A stretch of 64,000 nucleotides of DNA from an uncultured Propionibacteriaceae bacterium (GTDB lineage: Bacteria > Actinomycetota > Actinomycetes > Propionibacteriales > Propionibacteriaceae). Shown piece after piece: positions 17,492 through 26,389 of the stretch. Both the position numbers and the translations under genes were made by a program. The stretch spans positions 1 through 64,000 of the forward strand of contig CALBCJ010000006.1 in the NCBI GenBank assembly GCA_937926975.1. Reading direction: 5' to 3'. Position 1 is the first letter of the stretch. Each line of letters starts with the position of its first letter. The notes below the pieces were generated by a model. The model did not search any database, had not been told where the DNA came from, and worked only from the letters and a program-made list of their open reading frames with translations.

Positions 17492-17683
17492 CTTTTCACT
17501 CGGCGGAGGGTGTCGCCAGGGGTGGGCGACGGCTCTCGGGCGCTCCTGGGCTGCCCGAAGAACCGCTTCTGGCAAGGGATGATGAGGCGTACCTGGGGTC
17601 GGGGTAGACCGGCTCGCAGACCCAGGCGCCCGGCGGGGCTGTCCGGGCCAGCGGCGCCAGGGCGTCGCTGCTGCGGCCGTCCG

Positions 17684-17698
17684 GCTGGCTCAGCCAGC
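17684..17698 (-). terminator. hairpin after ung
   Basis: Perfect stem GCTGGCT-C-AGCCAGC, 14 nt past the ung stop in its direction of transcription; GC-rich without a T-run. Confidence 0.4.
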
Positions 17699-17712
17699 GC
17701 GGGCAGGCCGGG

Positions 17713-18378
17713 TCAGGCCCAGCGGATCGGGTCGGCGCCCTGCTCGACCAGAGCGGCGTTGGTTCGCGAGTACGGGCGGGAGCCGAAGAAGCCGGAGCGC
17801 GCCGACAGCGGCGACGGGTGGGCGCTGGCGATGACCGGGGCGTCTCCCAGTAGCGGAGTCAGGGTCTGGGCGTCGCGGCCCCACAGGATCGCCACCAGCG
17901 GCCCACCCCGGGCGACGAGCGCCTCGATCGCCCGCTGCGTGACCGCCTCCCAGCCCCGGCCGCGGTGGGAGCCGGCCTTGCCGGGCTGCACCGTGAGGAC
18001 CCGGTTCAGCAGCAGCACGCCCTGCTCGAACCAGGGCGTCAGGTCGCCGTTGCTGGGGGGCTCCACCCCGAGGTCGTCGCGCAGCTCGGCGTACATGTTG
18101 CGCAGGGACGGCGGCAGCGGACGGACATCGGCGGCGACCGAGAAGGAGAGCCCGACCGGATGACCCGGGGTCGGGTACGGGTCCTGGCCGACGATCAGCA
18201 CCCGAACCTGGGACAAGGGCCGGGTGAAGGCCCGCAGGACGTGCTCCCCGGCCGGCAGGTAGCCGCGGCCCTCGGCCAGCTCAGAGCGCAGCCAGTCGCC
18301 CATCTGGTGGATCTGGTCCTCGACGGGAGCCAGGGCCGCAGCCCAGTCAGCAGCCACGAGGTCACGAAGCTCGGCCAT
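17713..18378 (-). CDS. ung: uracil-DNA glycosylase, family 1
   Basis: 221-aa UDG removing uracil from DNA in base-excision repair. Motif A GQDPYPTPGHPVGLSF includes the water-activating Asp66; motif B HPSPLSA (about residue 190) intercalates the DNA minor groove; SLRNMYAEL is the Pro-rich region follow-up. Length and motifs are standard. ATG at 18378 is the first in-frame start giving the family N-terminus. It has an MFS gene upstream on the same strand, 108 nt away. Confidence 0.97.
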   Translation of the reverse strand: MAELRDLVAADWAAALAPVEDQIHQMGDWLRSELAEGRGYLPAGEHVLRAFTRPLSQVRVLIVGQDPYPTPGHPVGLSFSVAADVRPLPPSLRNMYAELRDDLGVEPPSNGDLTPWFEQGVLLLNRVLTVQPGKAGSHRGRGWEAVTQRAIEALVARGGPLVAILWGRDAQTLTPLLGDAPVIASAHPSPLSARSGFFGSRPYSRTNAALVEQGADPIRWA

Positions 18379-18485
18379 GCCCGGCAGCCTAGCGCTGGGT
18401 CGCACGAGGATGCGCCGGTGGCCAGGGGAGCGTACGGAGGAAGCCGGTCGGCCAGGCGCCGCCGCGGCGGCGCTGGTCCGCTCGC

Positions 18486-19673
18486 TCAGCGCAGACCCGT
18501 ACGCGGCTCGTGAGCTGCTCGACGCCGGGGGACCGCCGCCGCCAGGGCCGCGGTGACCAGCAGCAGAGCCGCGCCCGCGGACATCGCCGTCGCGGCCGGG
18601 TAGTGGTCGAGCAGCAGCCCGACCGCCAGCGGACCGACGATCATGCCGAGGTCTCCGACCATCTGGTACGCGGCCAGCGCCGGTCCCCGCCGGGGGCCGA
18701 CTGCGTCGCCGAGCACGGCCTGGGTGGATGTCGACGACAGCGAGGCGCCCACCCCGTACAGGCAGAGCAGGACCACCAGCCAGGTGAAGCTGCCGGCCAT
18801 GGCAAAGCCCACCCCGAGGGTGGCGGTCAGCAGCGACCCGGTCACCAGGACCGGCCGCCGCCCGGCCCGGTCGGTCAGCCAGCCGGCCAGGTACACGGTG
18901 ACGGCCTGGGCTGCCGAGGCCAGCGCGAAGGCGACTCCGGACCTGGCGGCTGGGAGCAGCAGGACCTCGGTGACCAGCAGCGGGACCACGAGCCCCCGCG
19001 CCCCCTGGGACTGCCAGCCAGAGCTGAAGGCCGACATCAGGGCGGCCCGGTAGCGCGGGTCGCGCAGGGCCGCCGACAGCGGCAGGGACTCCACGTCGGC
19101 CTGCTCGTGGCGGCCGGGCCGGGGCAGTGCCGTGACTGCGACCAGGCTGGCCACGGCCAGGGTGGCAGCGTAGAAGAAGAACGGCGCGGTCAGCGAGATC
19201 GAGGCCAGGGCTCCGCCGATCGCAGGCCCGGCCATGCTGCCGAGCAGGAAGCCACCGCCGAGGATGCTGCTGGCACGGCCCAGCACCGGCGCCGGGCTGA
19301 CCCGGATGATCAGCCGCTGGGCGGCCAGGCTGAACATCGCCGAGCCGATCCCGCCAGCCGCGCGGGAGGCCAGCAGGGCCGGGTACGAGTCGGCCAGGCC
19401 GGTTGCCACGCTGGATCCGGCGACGACCATGCAGCCCACGGCGACCACCGTCGCCTCGCCCCAGGCCTCGGTGAGCCGGGGCGCCAGCGGGGTGGACAGC
19501 AGACGGACCAGCGCAAACGAGGACAGGACCACCCCGACCAGGAAGGCGGAGACCTCGAAGGTCCGGGCGAGCACCGGCAGCACCGGGACCACGACGCCAA
19601 ACCCGACAGAGACACAGAAGCCGACGACGCCGAGGACCCACACCGCGCCCGGCAGGCGAGGGGAGGAGTCCAT
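18486..19673 (-). CDS. MFS transporter (drug/metabolite exporter type)
   Basis: 395-aa major facilitator with 12 hydrophobic helices. The loop 2-3 motif appears as ALVRLLSTPLAPRLTEAWGE and the central repeat as GWLTDRAGRRPVLVTG (about residue 262-277). The substrate is unknown; it looks like the MDR (DHA1) group of drug exporters. ATG at 19673 has no Shine-Dalgarno sequence but lies 6 nt after a TATCCT -10 box, so the mRNA is probably leaderless. The start region is shared with the divergent DUF4097-like gene. Confidence 0.88.
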   Translation of the reverse strand: MDSSPRLPGAVWVLGVVGFCVSVGFGVVVPVLPVLARTFEVSAFLVGVVLSSFALVRLLSTPLAPRLTEAWGEATVVAVGCMVVAGSSVATGLADSYPALLASRAAGGIGSAMFSLAAQRLIIRVSPAPVLGRASSILGGGFLLGSMAGPAIGGALASISLTAPFFFYAATLAVASLVAVTALPRPGRHEQADVESLPLSAALRDPRYRAALMSAFSSGWQSQGARGLVVPLLVTEVLLLPAARSGVAFALASAAQAVTVYLAGWLTDRAGRRPVLVTGSLLTATLGVGFAMAGSFTWLVVLLCLYGVGASLSSTSTQAVLGDAVGPRRGPALAAYQMVGDLGMIVGPLAVGLLLDHYPAATAMSAGAALLLVTAALAAAVPRRRAAHEPRTGLR

Positions 19674-19679
19674 GCCGGG

Positions 19680-19739
19680 AGGATATCAATGCTAAGCAGG
19701 TAAGCCGGTCTTTCTAATCTCGAAAGTTCCGACTAGCAT
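19680..19739. promoter_or_regulatory. divergent pair of leaderless promoters
   Basis: Minus strand: TATCCT at 19680-19685, 6 nt before the MFS ATG. Plus strand: TAGCAT at 19734-19739, 7 nt before the ATG at 19747. The two boxes frame a 73-bp AT-richer intergenic stretch; neither gene has a ribosome-binding site. Confidence 0.5.
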
Positions 19740-19746
19740 TTCCTGC

Positions 19747-20643
19747 ATGACGGACTCAGCTGACATCACCCCGATCCTTGAGGAGCTCGCCGCCGGCCGC
19801 ATCGATGCGGCCGAGGCCAGCCGCCGGATCGACCACCTGCGCAACCAGCCCGACCCGGTCCGCTTCGAGCAGCCGCCGACCCCGACTCCGCAGGAGGCGT
19901 CCGGGGAGTGGCGCAGCTATGCCCGGGAGTCGTTCCGCGAGGAGCCGGAGCGCCCGAGGAAGCGCCGCGCGCCCGGGACCAACGGGGTCGACCGGATCTC
20001 GGTCCGAGCCGTCGGCCGCCGGGTCCGGATCGTCGGGGACCCGGCCGTCGCCACCGCAGCCGCCGAGGGGCCGCACCTGCTGCGCCGCAACGGCTCGGTG
20101 CTTGAGGTCGCCAGCGACGGCGAGGTCGGTCCGAGCCTGGACGGCTTCTCCCTGCTGCGCCCCCCGCGCAGCCTCGACGACCTGCGCTCGCTGGGGCTGG
20201 GCAAGGAGCTGCTGCTGCGGGTGAACCCGGCGATCGTGCTGGACGTCGAGCTCACCGCCGGCACCCTGCACGCCGAGGACGTCCCGTACCTGGGCAAGGT
20301 CCGGGTGACCGCCGGGTCGGCCGTGCTCGACGGGGTGGCCGAGGCCTCCGACGTCCTGGTGCAGGCAGGCCAGGTCAGCCTTTCGGGCTCCATCACCTCG
20401 GGCCGCTCCCGGATGCGGTGCGAGTCGGGGAGCATGACCATCGCCCTCGACGACGACTCCCACGTGCTGGTCAAGGCCGACACCCAGCTCGGGCGGGTCT
20501 CCTGGCCCGGCCGGCACGCCGAGGGCGCCGACGAGGTTGTCATGGGTAACGGCTCGGCCCGGCTCGACATCTCGGTGGTGATGGGGTACGCCACGGTGCG
20601 GCTGGGGAAGACGGAGAGCCCCGAGCCTCAGGACCCGTCATGA
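19747..20643 (+). CDS. DUF4097-like beta-helical protein
   Basis: 298-aa protein with no signal peptide or membrane helix. Residues 1-35 form a short helical leader (ILEELAAGRIDAAEASRRID) like the SHOCT/bactofilin-adjacent leader seen in DUF4097/YvlB proteins. After a charged linker, residues 85-290 are beta-rich with repeating turns (GTLHAEDVPYLGKVRVTAGS, LVQAGQVSLSGSITSGRSRM) typical of DUF4097 putative adhesin domains. Function is unknown. ATG at 19747 follows TAGCAT by 7 nt (leaderless). Its stop overlaps the DUF2089 gene start by 4 nt, so the two are coupled. Confidence 0.7.
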   Translation: MTDSADITPILEELAAGRIDAAEASRRIDHLRNQPDPVRFEQPPTPTPQEASGEWRSYARESFREEPERPRKRRAPGTNGVDRISVRAVGRRVRIVGDPAVATAAAEGPHLLRRNGSVLEVASDGEVGPSLDGFSLLRPPRSLDDLRSLGLGKELLLRVNPAIVLDVELTAGTLHAEDVPYLGKVRVTAGSAVLDGVAEASDVLVQAGQVSLSGSITSGRSRMRCESGSMTIALDDDSHVLVKADTQLGRVSWPGRHAEGADEVVMGNGSARLDISVVMGYATVRLGKTESPEPQDPS

Positions 20644-21020
20644 CCGGTGCCTACCGGGCCCCCTCGGACTGCCCGGTCTGCGGCGAGCGGCTCGCCGTCA
20701 TTCGCCTCGGCTGCCCCGGCTGCGGCTCCGAGATCGGCGGGCACTTCCAGCCCTGCGAGTTCTGTGCCTTGTCAGAGGTCGAGCTGGACGTGCTACGGGT
20801 CTTCCTGGCGGCCCGCGGCAACGTCCGCGAGCTGGAGAAGCACCTCGGGGTCTCGTACCCGACCGCCCGGGCCCGGCTCACGCAGGTGCTGAGCCGGCTC
20901 GGGCTGGCCGGTGCCGAGGCTGAGCCGGAGCCGGTCCTGACCCGCGAGCAGGTGCTGAGGGAGGTCGCGGCCGGAGCGCTGGACCCGGCGGAGGCGCAGC
21001 GGCTGCTCGTCGACCTGTGA
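20640..21020 (+). CDS. DUF2089 zinc-ribbon/HTH protein
   Basis: 126-aa likely DNA-binding regulator. Residues 10-44 hold four CxxC-type pairs (CPVCGE, CPGCGS, CEFC) forming a zinc ribbon; residues 50-85 contain a helix-turn-helix (LDVLRVFLAARGNVRELEKH, VSYPTARARLTQVLSRL). The C-terminal leader-like TREQVLREVAAGALDPAEAQ resembles the start of the upstream DUF4097-like protein, suggesting a shared interaction helix. The pair is known from Firmicutes and actinobacteria, but its target is unknown. ATGA overlap with the upstream gene. Confidence 0.85.
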   Translation: MTGAYRAPSDCPVCGERLAVIRLGCPGCGSEIGGHFQPCEFCALSEVELDVLRVFLAARGNVRELEKHLGVSYPTARARLTQVLSRLGLAGAEAEPEPVLTREQVLREVAAGALDPAEAQRLLVDL

Positions 21021-21074
21021 GGATGGGCGCCGACCTGTCTCAGCCGACGGCTGGTCGACCGGTGACGCTTCGAG

Positions 21075-21566
21075 TCAGTACGCGACCGCGTCCATGATCG
21101 TGACCGTGATGGTGCGGCCGTTGGGGGCCTGGTAGGAGACGTCGTCGCCGATCTGGTGGCCGGTGATCGCGGCCCCCAGCGGCGACTGCGGCGAGTACAC
21201 GGCCAGGTCGACCGAGTCGTCCAGGCCGACCAGCTCGCGCGAGCCGAGCAGGAAGGTGTCGGTGTCGTCGCGGTCGCCGTCGAAGGCGATGGTGATCTTC
21301 ATCCCCGGCTGGACGGTGTCGCCGCTGCCCGGGGTCCCTACCTGGGCGTGGGCCAGGATCTCCTTGAGCTGGCGGATCCGCAGCTCCTGCTGGCCCTGCT
21401 CGTCGCGGGCCGCGTGGTAGCCGGCGTTCTCGGAGAGGTCGCCCTCCTCGCGGGCCCGGGCGATCTTGGTGGAGACCTCGTCGCGCCCCACGTTGATCAG
21501 GTATTCGTACTCCTCGCGCAGCTTGTCGTACGCGTCCTGGGTCAGCCAGATCTCGTCCGTGCTCAT
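21075..21566 (-). CDS. greA: transcription elongation factor GreA
   Basis: 163-aa secondary-channel factor that rescues backtracked RNA polymerase by stimulating transcript cleavage. The coiled coil carries AREEGDLSENAGYHAARDEQ with the two tip acidic residues (D, E) near residue 42-45; the C-terminal FKBP-like domain follows (LAVYSPQSPLGAAITGHQIG). It is convergent with the DUF2089 gene and divergent from mca, the same neighbourhood as Rv1080c-Rv1082 in M. tuberculosis. Confidence 0.96.
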   Translation of the reverse strand: MSTDEIWLTQDAYDKLREEYEYLINVGRDEVSTKIARAREEGDLSENAGYHAARDEQGQQELRIRQLKEILAHAQVGTPGSGDTVQPGMKITIAFDGDRDDTDTFLLGSRELVGLDDSVDLAVYSPQSPLGAAITGHQIGDDVSYQAPNGRTITVTIMDAVAY

Positions 21567-21750
21567 CGGGGCATCTTAGTCCAGTCGGAGGCTGCCGGGG
21601 GCGGGCGTCAGGCCAAGCGGCCCGCAGCGCGGCGGCTGCGGGCTCTGGCGGCGCTGTGCCCTGCACCAGGTGGCCCGGCCTCCAGCGGCGGGCGTCCACT
21701 CCGTTGTCACTGGTCTGGTGGGTGGGGCAGTCGGTGGTTCAATACCGGGC

Positions 21751-22671
21751 ATGCCCGAGCCTGTCCGCCTCGACCCGGCGGGCGATCCTCTTCGCCTGCT
21801 GGCCGTGCACGCCCACCCTGACGACGAGTCGAGCAAGGGTGCCGCGACCATGGCCAAGTACGTTGCCGAGGGCGTTGAGGTGCTCGTGGCGACGTGTACC
21901 GGCGGTGAGCGGGGCGACGTCCTCAACCCCAAGATGGACCGCCCGGAGGTCTGGGAGAACATCGCCTCGATCCGGGCCGCTGAGATGGAGACCGCCCGCC
22001 GGCTGCTCGGGATCCGGCAGGTCTGGCTGGGCTATGTCGACTCCGGCCTGCCGGAGGGCGACCCGCTGCCGCCGCTGCCCGAGGGCTGCTTCGCGCTGCA
22101 GGAGGTGAGCGAGGCCGCGTACCGGCTGGTCGAGGTGATTCGGGACTTCCGCCCGCACGTGCTGCTGACGTACGACGAGAACGGCGGCTACCCGCACCCT
22201 GACCACATCCAGTGCCACCGGGTGTCGATGGCGGCCGTCCCGATGGCGGCTGCGGCCGACCGGCCCGAGCTGGGGGAGCCGTGGCAGGTCCTCAAGGTCT
22301 ACTACCACATGACCTTTCACCGGAACCGGTTCGCCAAGCTGGACGAGCTGATGCACGAGCACGGGCTGGAGCCGGTCTACACCGAGCGGCTGACCCAGTG
22401 GCCGACCGACCACCTCGCCCACCGGCTGACGACGTTTGTGCCCTGCGCCGACTACTTCCCGGTCCGCGACGCGGCGCTGCGCGCCCACGCCACCCAGATC
22501 GACCCGGACGGGCACTGGTTCGCCGTGCCGATGGAGATCCAGAAGGTCGGCTGGCCAACCGAGGACTACCAGCTGGTGCTGTCGACGGTGCCGACCACGA
22601 TCCCCGAGCACGACCTCTTCTCCGGGATCGCGGTAGAGGTGCCCGAGCCCGAGCCCGAGTTCACGATCTGA
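21751..22671 (+). CDS. mca: mycothiol S-conjugate amidase
   Basis: 306-aa zinc amidase of the LmbE/PIG-L family that cleaves mycothiol conjugates of electrophiles to mercapturic acids for export. Zinc ligands appear in HAHPDDES (about 20-27) and HPDHIQCH (about 147-154). The length and the region KVYYHMTFHRNRF separate Mca from the related MshB deacetylase. ATG at 21751 gives the family N-terminus; TTCAAT lies 7 nt upstream. It marks the organism as a mycothiol producer. Confidence 0.95.
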   Translation: MPEPVRLDPAGDPLRLLAVHAHPDDESSKGAATMAKYVAEGVEVLVATCTGGERGDVLNPKMDRPEVWENIASIRAAEMETARRLLGIRQVWLGYVDSGLPEGDPLPPLPEGCFALQEVSEAAYRLVEVIRDFRPHVLLTYDENGGYPHPDHIQCHRVSMAAVPMAAAADRPELGEPWQVLKVYYHMTFHRNRFAKLDELMHEHGLEPVYTERLTQWPTDHLAHRLTTFVPCADYFPVRDAALRAHATQIDPDGHWFAVPMEIQKVGWPTEDYQLVLSTVPTTIPEHDLFSGIAVEVPEPEPEFTI

Positions 22672-22863
22672 CCAGTGCGGCTGAGGCTACGCTGGACGGC
22701 GTGCTGCGCGAGGCCGGTCTGGTGCTCCCGCACCTGACCGGCTCCTCGGTGAGAGCCGCGGACTGCGCCCGGCACCTGCGCCAGGGCCAGGACCTGCCCG
22801 CTGAAAAGGAGCGGGAGTGGCCACAGAGGCTGGCGAGCAGCGGGTCTGCGGGGGGAACCTGGC

Positions 22864-22869
22864 TATCCT
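22864..22869 (+). promoter_or_regulatory. candidate -10 box of membrane-protein gene
   Basis: TGGCTATCCT, an extended -10, ends 8 nt before an ATG at 22878 and 32 nt before the ATG at 22902. Confidence 0.4.
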
Positions 22870-22901
22870 GGCCGGCGATGAGCACGCACGGAGGGGAGAG
22901 C

Positions 22902-23429
22902 ATGGCCAAGGGAGCTGACGTTGCTCCGGCCCGTGCGTCCGCGCCCCAGGGACTCGCCTCTGTCGTCGACACGTTCCGCACCATCTACCACCGGTTCCGC
23001 AAGTTCTGGCCGGAGGTCACCGCCTTCGTGCTGATGATGGTGTACACGGCCTTCCGTACGGTGGCGGTCGCGACGGGGATCGACACCGTCGCCCAGACCG
23101 ACTGGCGGGTCTTTCTGGTGCTGGAGATCGTGACGACGGTCCCGTACGTGTGGGGGATCGGGGACCTGGTGCGGGGCGCGATGACCGGCTCCCACAGCCG
23201 GACCCGGGGCACGGTCGCGATGGTCTGCGTCCTGGTCGGGGTGGCCGGACCGTACGTCTACATCGCCTTGTACGGGGGGCTGCGCCACATCCAGAGCGGA
23301 CTGATCACCCTGGTGATGGTGGTGATCGCCGTGATCGGGCTGCGCAAGTCGCTGGCGAGGCTGGCCAAGACCAGCCGGGAGCGGCGGGCTCGAGAGGCGG
23401 CCGCCGCCGGGGAGCCGGCCGAGGAGTGA
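22902..23429 (+). CDS. four-helix membrane protein of unknown function
   Basis: 175-aa protein: a short N-terminal region, four membrane helices (about residues 40-60, 68-90, 105-128 and 135-152) and a charged C-terminus (RLAKTSRERRAREAAAA). No family was recognised. It lies between mca and the DUF255 gene, where M. tuberculosis has Rv1083, but no similarity is claimed. ATG at 22902 has GGAGGGGAGAG upstream. In the same frame an ATG at 22878 follows a TATCCT box and a GTG at 22701 follows a TACGCT box by 7 nt, so an N-terminal extension of 8 or 67 residues is possible. Confidence 0.6.
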   Translation: MAKGADVAPARASAPQGLASVVDTFRTIYHRFRKFWPEVTAFVLMMVYTAFRTVAVATGIDTVAQTDWRVFLVLEIVTTVPYVWGIGDLVRGAMTGSHSRTRGTVAMVCVLVGVAGPYVYIALYGGLRHIQSGLITLVMVVIAVIGLRKSLARLAKTSRERRAREAAAAGEPAEE

Positions 23430-23551
23430 GCGAGACCCCGCTCGCCGGAGGGGGCGCGGGCTCGGTCTGGCGGCGCGGGGACCACGACTTGGGACCGGTC
23501 CTGGTGCTTGCCAAGGTGACGTCGGTGCTCAGGTCATGATGAGGTGCGGGC

Positions 23552-25570
23552 ATGAACAGGCTGCGTACCAGCTCCAGTCCGTACCTTCTGCAGCACGCGG
23601 ACGACCCGGTCGACTGGTGGCCGTGGGGCCCAGAGGCGTTCGCCGAGGCTGCTCGCCGTGACGTCCCGGTGCTGGTCTCGTCTGGCTACGCCGCCTGCCA
23701 CTGGTGCCACGTGATGCGGGAGGAGTCGTTCAGCGACCCCGGGCTGGCCCGGCTGCTGAACGAGAACCTGGTCGCCATCAAGGTCGACCGCGAGCAGCAC
23801 CCCGGGGTGGACGCCGCCTACCTGCACGCCACCTTGGCCCTGACCGGCGCCGGCGGCTGGCCGATGAACGTCTTCACCACCCCCGACGGGCGGCCGTTCT
23901 TCGCCGGCACCTACTTCCCCCCGGTCCGCGACGGCCGACCCTCGTTCACCGAGGTGGTGGCTGCCCTGGTCGAGGCCTGGCAGCAGCGTCGCGACGAGGT
24001 GCTGGAGTCGGCCGCGGTGACTGTCGAGCGGCTGCGGGCGAGCAGCCAGGTCGAGGTGGTCGAGGCGCCGTCGCTGAAGCCGGTCCTGGAAGAGCTGGCC
24101 GAGGCGTACGACCCGGTCTATGCCGGCTTCGGTGAGGCCCCGAAGTTCCCGCCGACCCTGGTGCTGGACGCGCTGCTGGCCCGGAACCGGGCCGACAGCG
24201 ACGAGGTGGTGCTGGACACCCTGGAGGCGATGGCCCGCGGCGGGATCCACGACCAGGTCGGTGGCGGCTTCCACCGGTACGCGGTCGACGCCGCCTGGGC
24301 GGTGCCGCACTTCGAGAAGATGCTGTCTGACAACGCGCTGCTGCTGGGCACGTACGCCCGGGGCTGGTGCCGGGTGCCGGACGGCGAGCACGGCCGGCGC
24401 TGGCTGCTGGAGGACGTGGTCCGGCGCCTGGTCGGCTTTCTGGAGCGAGAGCTGCGCCTCGACGAGGGTGCCTTCGCTGCCAGCCTGGACGCCGACTCGG
24501 CCGACGTCCGCGGCCTGCCGCACGAGGGGATCTACTACCTGTGGAACCCGGAGCTGCTGCTGGACGCGCTGGGTGAGGAGGATGCCGCCTGGGCCCAGGA
24601 GGTCTTCCACGTCACCCCCGGTGGCAACGTCGAGCACGGCCTGTCGACCCTGCAGCTGCGGGGCGCGGTCGAGCCGGTCCGGCTGGAGTCGGTACGCCAG
24701 CGGCTGCTCGCCGAGCGGGAGAACCGGTTTCGGCCCAACCTGGACGACCAGGTGGTGGCCGCCTGGAACGGCTGGCTGGTCGACTCCCTGGTGCAGGCCA
24801 CCGGGGTCTTCGGCGAGGCCGGCTGGCTGGACCTGGCCCGTCAGGCCGCCGACTACCTGTGGCGGGTGCACTGGGTGGAGGGGGCGCTGCGGCGGACCTC
24901 CCGGCTGGGGGAGCCGGGTGAGGTGCCCGGCGCCGCCGACGACTACGGGGCGGTCGCGCTGGGCTGGGCCCGGCTCGCGGCCGGCACCGGCGACCCGGTC
25001 TGGCTGGAGCGGGCCCAGCAGCTGCTCGACGTGGCCCTGGACGACTTCGCCGCCGACGACGGCGGCTTCTGGGACACGACCGCCGAGGACCTCTACCTGC
25101 GGCCCCGCGAGGTCGCCGACTCCGCCACCCCGTCGGGGACCTCGGCGCTGGTGGCGGCGCTGCGGCTGGTGGGGCGCCTGAGCGGCGAGACCCGCTACCA
25201 CCAGCGCGCTGACCAGGCCCTCGCCACCCAGCACGCCACCGTGTCGGCCTCGCCCCGGTTCGCCGGCTGGCCGCTGCGGGAGCTGCTGCAGGCCGCGGAG
25301 GTCCACCACCGTCGCGGCCCGGCCGAGCTGGTGGTGCTCAGCGACGACCCGGTCTCGGCCCTGGCCCAGGCCGCGTACCGGCTGGCGCCCGACGGCAGCG
25401 TGGTCCTGGTCGCCCCGGCCGGCAGGACGGGTTTCGAGGCTCTGCTGAGCGGCAAGACCGGCGTCCAGACCGCGTACCTGTGCCGCGGGTCGGTCTGCCA
25501 GGCCCCGGTCACGAGTGCTGAGGAGCTGGCCGCGCAGCTGCAGCCTCAGCTGCCTGACCACCACGGCTGA
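23552..25570 (+). CDS. DUF255 thioredoxin-like/six-hairpin glycosidase-like protein (YyaL/SSP411)
   Basis: 672-aa cytoplasmic protein. The N-terminal 160 residues are the DUF255 thioredoxin-fold (SSPYLLQHADDPVDWWPWGP, then ACHWCHVM with a CxxC, then GGWPMNVFTTPDG and FAGTYFPP). The remainder is an alpha/alpha-barrel like N-acylglucosamine epimerases or six-hairpin glycosidases. The family (human SPATA20) has no proven reaction. Position matches Rv1084 in the mca-Rv1086 block. ATG at 23552 has GAGGTG upstream. Confidence 0.92.
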   Translation: MNRLRTSSSPYLLQHADDPVDWWPWGPEAFAEAARRDVPVLVSSGYAACHWCHVMREESFSDPGLARLLNENLVAIKVDREQHPGVDAAYLHATLALTGAGGWPMNVFTTPDGRPFFAGTYFPPVRDGRPSFTEVVAALVEAWQQRRDEVLESAAVTVERLRASSQVEVVEAPSLKPVLEELAEAYDPVYAGFGEAPKFPPTLVLDALLARNRADSDEVVLDTLEAMARGGIHDQVGGGFHRYAVDAAWAVPHFEKMLSDNALLLGTYARGWCRVPDGEHGRRWLLEDVVRRLVGFLERELRLDEGAFAASLDADSADVRGLPHEGIYYLWNPELLLDALGEEDAAWAQEVFHVTPGGNVEHGLSTLQLRGAVEPVRLESVRQRLLAERENRFRPNLDDQVVAAWNGWLVDSLVQATGVFGEAGWLDLARQAADYLWRVHWVEGALRRTSRLGEPGEVPGAADDYGAVALGWARLAAGTGDPVWLERAQQLLDVALDDFAADDGGFWDTTAEDLYLRPREVADSATPSGTSALVAALRLVGRLSGETRYHQRADQALATQHATVSASPRFAGWPLRELLQAAEVHHRRGPAELVVLSDDPVSALAQAAYRLAPDGSVVLVAPAGRTGFEALLSGKTGVQTAYLCRGSVCQAPVTSAEELAAQLQPQLPDHHG

Positions 25571-25578
25571 GCCGGGCT

Positions 25579-25598
25579 CGTCCGCTGCCAGGACGGAC
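25579..25598. terminator. hairpin between convergent genes
   Basis: CGTCC-GCTGCCA-GGACG (alternatively GTCCG/CGGAC) in the 30-bp gap between the DUF255 and hemolysin-III genes. Confidence 0.35.
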
Positions 25599-25600
25599 AG

Positions 25601-26263
25601 CTAGACCGTGATCAGGGTGATCGCGGCGAACTGGCTGCCGGCAGCCACCACCGTGCAGAGGTGGAAGACCTCGTGGAAGCCGAACCAGCGGGGGAACGGG
25701 TTGGGGCGCTTGCGGGCGTACACGATGGCGCCCAGGCTGTACACCAGACCACCGGCGATGATCAGGCCGACCACCAGCGGCCCGCCAGCCGCCCACATCT
25801 GCGGCAGCCAGAACACCGCCACCCAGCCCAGCCCGAGGTAGAGCAGCACGTACAGCCAGCGGGGCGCTCCCAGCCAGAAGACCCGGAAGAAGACTCCGAG
25901 CGCCGCCACCCCCCAGACCACCGACAGGCAGACCACCCGGTCGGTGCCCCGAAGCAGCAGCAGCGCGAGCGGGGTGTACGTGGCGGCGATGAAGACGAAG
26001 ATGTTGGAGTGGTCCAGCCGGCGCAGCACCGCGACCGCCTTCGGTGCCCAGCGGCCTCGGTGGTAGAGGGCGCTGGTGCCGAAGAGCATCACCGACGCCG
26101 CCAGGTAGACCGCGCTGCCGACCCGGCCGGCGGTCGAGGTGGACAAGACGATCAGCAGGATCCCCCCGACCAGGCACAGCGGTACCGCGGCGGCGTGGAG
26201 CCAGCCCCGCAGGCGGGGCTTGATCTCGGCCACCACCTTCTCGATGGACCCACTACTGGACAT
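25601..26263 (-). CDS. hemolysin III family (PAQR-type) membrane protein
   Basis: 220-aa protein with seven membrane helices of the HlyIII/YqfA family, distant relatives of PAQR receptors and probable zinc-dependent hydrolases. The conserved motifs are visible: SALYHRG (helix 2), RRLDHSNIFVFIAATYTPLA (helix 3) and the C-terminal FHEVFHLCTVVAAGSQF with two His. ATG at 26263 has AAGGAG upstream and is preferred over GTG at 26269. Orthologous in position to Rv1085c. Confidence 0.9.
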   Translation of the reverse strand: MSSSGSIEKVVAEIKPRLRGWLHAAAVPLCLVGGILLIVLSTSTAGRVGSAVYLAASVMLFGTSALYHRGRWAPKAVAVLRRLDHSNIFVFIAATYTPLALLLLRGTDRVVCLSVVWGVAALGVFFRVFWLGAPRWLYVLLYLGLGWVAVFWLPQMWAAGGPLVVGLIIAGGLVYSLGAIVYARKRPNPFPRWFGFHEVFHLCTVVAAGSQFAAITLITV

Positions 26264-26377
26264 CGGCACTCCTTAACGCAACCGTAGGTTGTGGTCTGGC
26301 CACCCTAGCCGCTGGTCCCACCCGGTCGTCGGCTGCTGGCTTCGCGCGCCCAGCTCCCAGGACGGGTGCCGTCTCGC

Positions 26378-26383
26378 TAAGGT
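26378..26383 (+). promoter_or_regulatory. -10 box, leaderless promoter of cis-prenyltransferase
   Basis: TAAGGT, exactly 6 nt before the GTG at 26390; no Shine-Dalgarno sequence. Confidence 0.5.
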
Positions 26384-26389
26384 GTGGCC

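Noticed and set aside
21735..21765. tRNA T-arm-like GGTTCAATACC
   Set aside because: No matching acceptor, D or anticodon stems; it is the mca upstream region.
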